Position numbers and translations under genes: made by a program. A model generated the notes under the pieces. That model had not been told where the DNA came from and made no database searches. It was given only the letters and a program-made list of their open reading frames with translations. 6,380 nt of DNA from Zoogloeaceae bacterium (GTDB lineage Bacteria; Pseudomonadota; Gammaproteobacteria; Burkholderiales; Rhodocyclaceae), in the NCBI GenBank assembly GCA_031290535.1, contig JAITNI010000288.1:1-6380 (forward strand). The letters run 5' to 3'. Of this stretch, positions 6,023-6,380 are shown piece by piece; the stretch's first letter is position 1; the number at the start of each line of letters is the position of its first letter.

Positions 6023-6380
6023 ATGTCAATTGTGGTTTCTGACATTTGCCCACCGTATTCCACATTTTATGGTTATCTTGGGGCGGCTTGCGCGATTGTA
6101 TTTGCCAGTTTGCAAAACTATCTTGGATTTGGATGTGAGAATTTATTTTTTTTAAGATCTTGGGTCAGCGTATGGTACAGTGACAGCAGGCGTTGGTGTG
6201 TGTTCAATAGGCCCAGGGAACCCGTCTCTTGTGATGAAGGGAACTATCCCTACAATTATGGCAGGTTTTTTGATGGATTTATTTGAGATGTGGATTTTTG
6301 CGTGTTTTCTTTAGGGATTCTTGGGATTTATGGATTGATTGTTGCAATTATCATAAATAGCTTAAGTTTGAATATTTTTG
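6023..6380 (+). CDS. Eukaryotic V-type H+-ATPase proteolipid (subunit c), 5' part, three exons
   Basis: Exons at 6023-6107, 6157-6264 and 6315-6380 join into one 86-residue frame that runs off the window. Exon 1 ends ICPPYSTFYGYLGAACAIVF. Exon 2 gives LGSAYGTVTAGVGVCSIG then NPSLVMKGTIPTIMAG. Exon 3 gives ILGIYGLIVAIIINS. This is the order seen in V-ATPase subunit c (in yeast Vma3: LGAAYGTAKSGVGI ... IVPVIMAGIIAIYGLVV, from memory). The family has about 155-165 residues and four membrane helices that form the proton-carrying rotor. Helices 1 and 2 are visible; the proton-binding Glu of helix 4 lies beyond the window. The ATG at 6023 gives a normal-length N-terminus; an in-frame ATG at 5990 would add 11 residues. 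Unspliced reading from 5990 hits a stop at 6284-6286. A/T-ending codons differ sharply from the bacterial genes. Bacterial or archaeal K subunits are less likely given the introns. Confidence 0.85.
6108..6156 (+). other. Spliceosomal-type intron 1 of the V-ATPase gene (49 bases)
   Basis: It starts GTTTGC and ends in a T-rich tract before AAG. Removal joins codon GCC plus A to AT plus CTTGGG, giving ...VFANLGSAYG..., which matches the conserved ...LGAAYG... of subunit c. Its length is 3n+1, so retention shifts the frame. TGAGA at 6136-6140 is a possible branch region. The donor departs from the usual GTAAGT or GTATGT. Confidence 0.75.
6265..6314 (+). other. Spliceosomal-type intron 2 of the V-ATPase gene (50 bases)
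   Basis: It starts GTTTTT after exon CAG and ends TTTTCTTTAG. Removal creates GGG (Gly65) across the junction, giving IMAGILGIYGLIV, the conserved start of helix 2. The length is 3n+2, and reading through reaches an in-frame TAG at 6312-6314. TGAGA occurs at 6284-6288. As in intron 1, the donor is GTTT-type. Confidence 0.78.

Noticed and set aside
5990..6286. A 98-residue uninterrupted protein on the plus strand.
   Set aside because: Only its first part is V-ATPase-like. After 6107 it reads into intron 1 and then out of frame through exon 2, so the continuous translation is an artefact.
6023..6380. A bacterial pseudogene broken by frameshifts instead of an intron-containing gene.
   Set aside because: Both interruptions begin with GT, end with T-rich AG, have nearly equal length, and leave exact joins inside conserved motifs. 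Random indels would not do this twice.

Overview
The window holds two kinds of DNA. Positions 1 to about 5870 are GC-rich bacterial DNA: 60-base blocks counted by eye reach about two thirds G+C. This part has tightly packed genes, an ATGA gene overlap, sigma-70-like promoters and a tRNA gene that encodes its own CCA end. The cytochrome c5, di-heme peroxidase and PAS-GGDEF-EAL proteins suggest a respiring proteobacterium, most likely a betaproteobacterium; I cannot name a genus. From about 5870 to the end the DNA is AT-rich (blocks near 35% G+C) and looks eukaryotic.

Layout: a tRNA-Arg(CCG) gene (43-119, minus) and a cytochrome c5-type gene (238-804, plus) diverge from back-to-back promoters. 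After 97 bases comes a di-heme cytochrome c peroxidase (902-1945), whose stop codon overlaps by 4 bases the start of a 963-residue membrane c-di-GMP enzyme (1942-4833; periplasmic sensor, two PAS domains, GGDEF, EAL). Glutamate racemase murI (4875-5672, minus) converges on this cluster, with a short GC hairpin between the two stops.

The three plus-strand genes form a plausible envelope redox cluster. A membrane-anchored monoheme cytochrome could feed electrons to the periplasmic peroxidase, and the coupled GGDEF-EAL protein could turn a periplasmic or redox cue into c-di-GMP changes. That link is inferred from gene order and translational coupling only. murI is a housekeeping cell-wall gene.

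The most surprising content is at the right edge. Positions 6023-6380 read as the 5' half of a eukaryotic V-type H+-ATPase proteolipid (subunit c) gene, split by two tiny GT...AG introns of 49 and 50 bases. Removing both restores one continuous reading frame with the family's characteristic motifs. A eukaryotic TATA-like box lies just upstream. Beside a bacterial murI, the simplest explanation is a chimeric contig from a mixed sample. A genuine bacterium/eukaryote junction in a nuclear genome, or an acquired eukaryotic fragment, are the more exciting alternatives.
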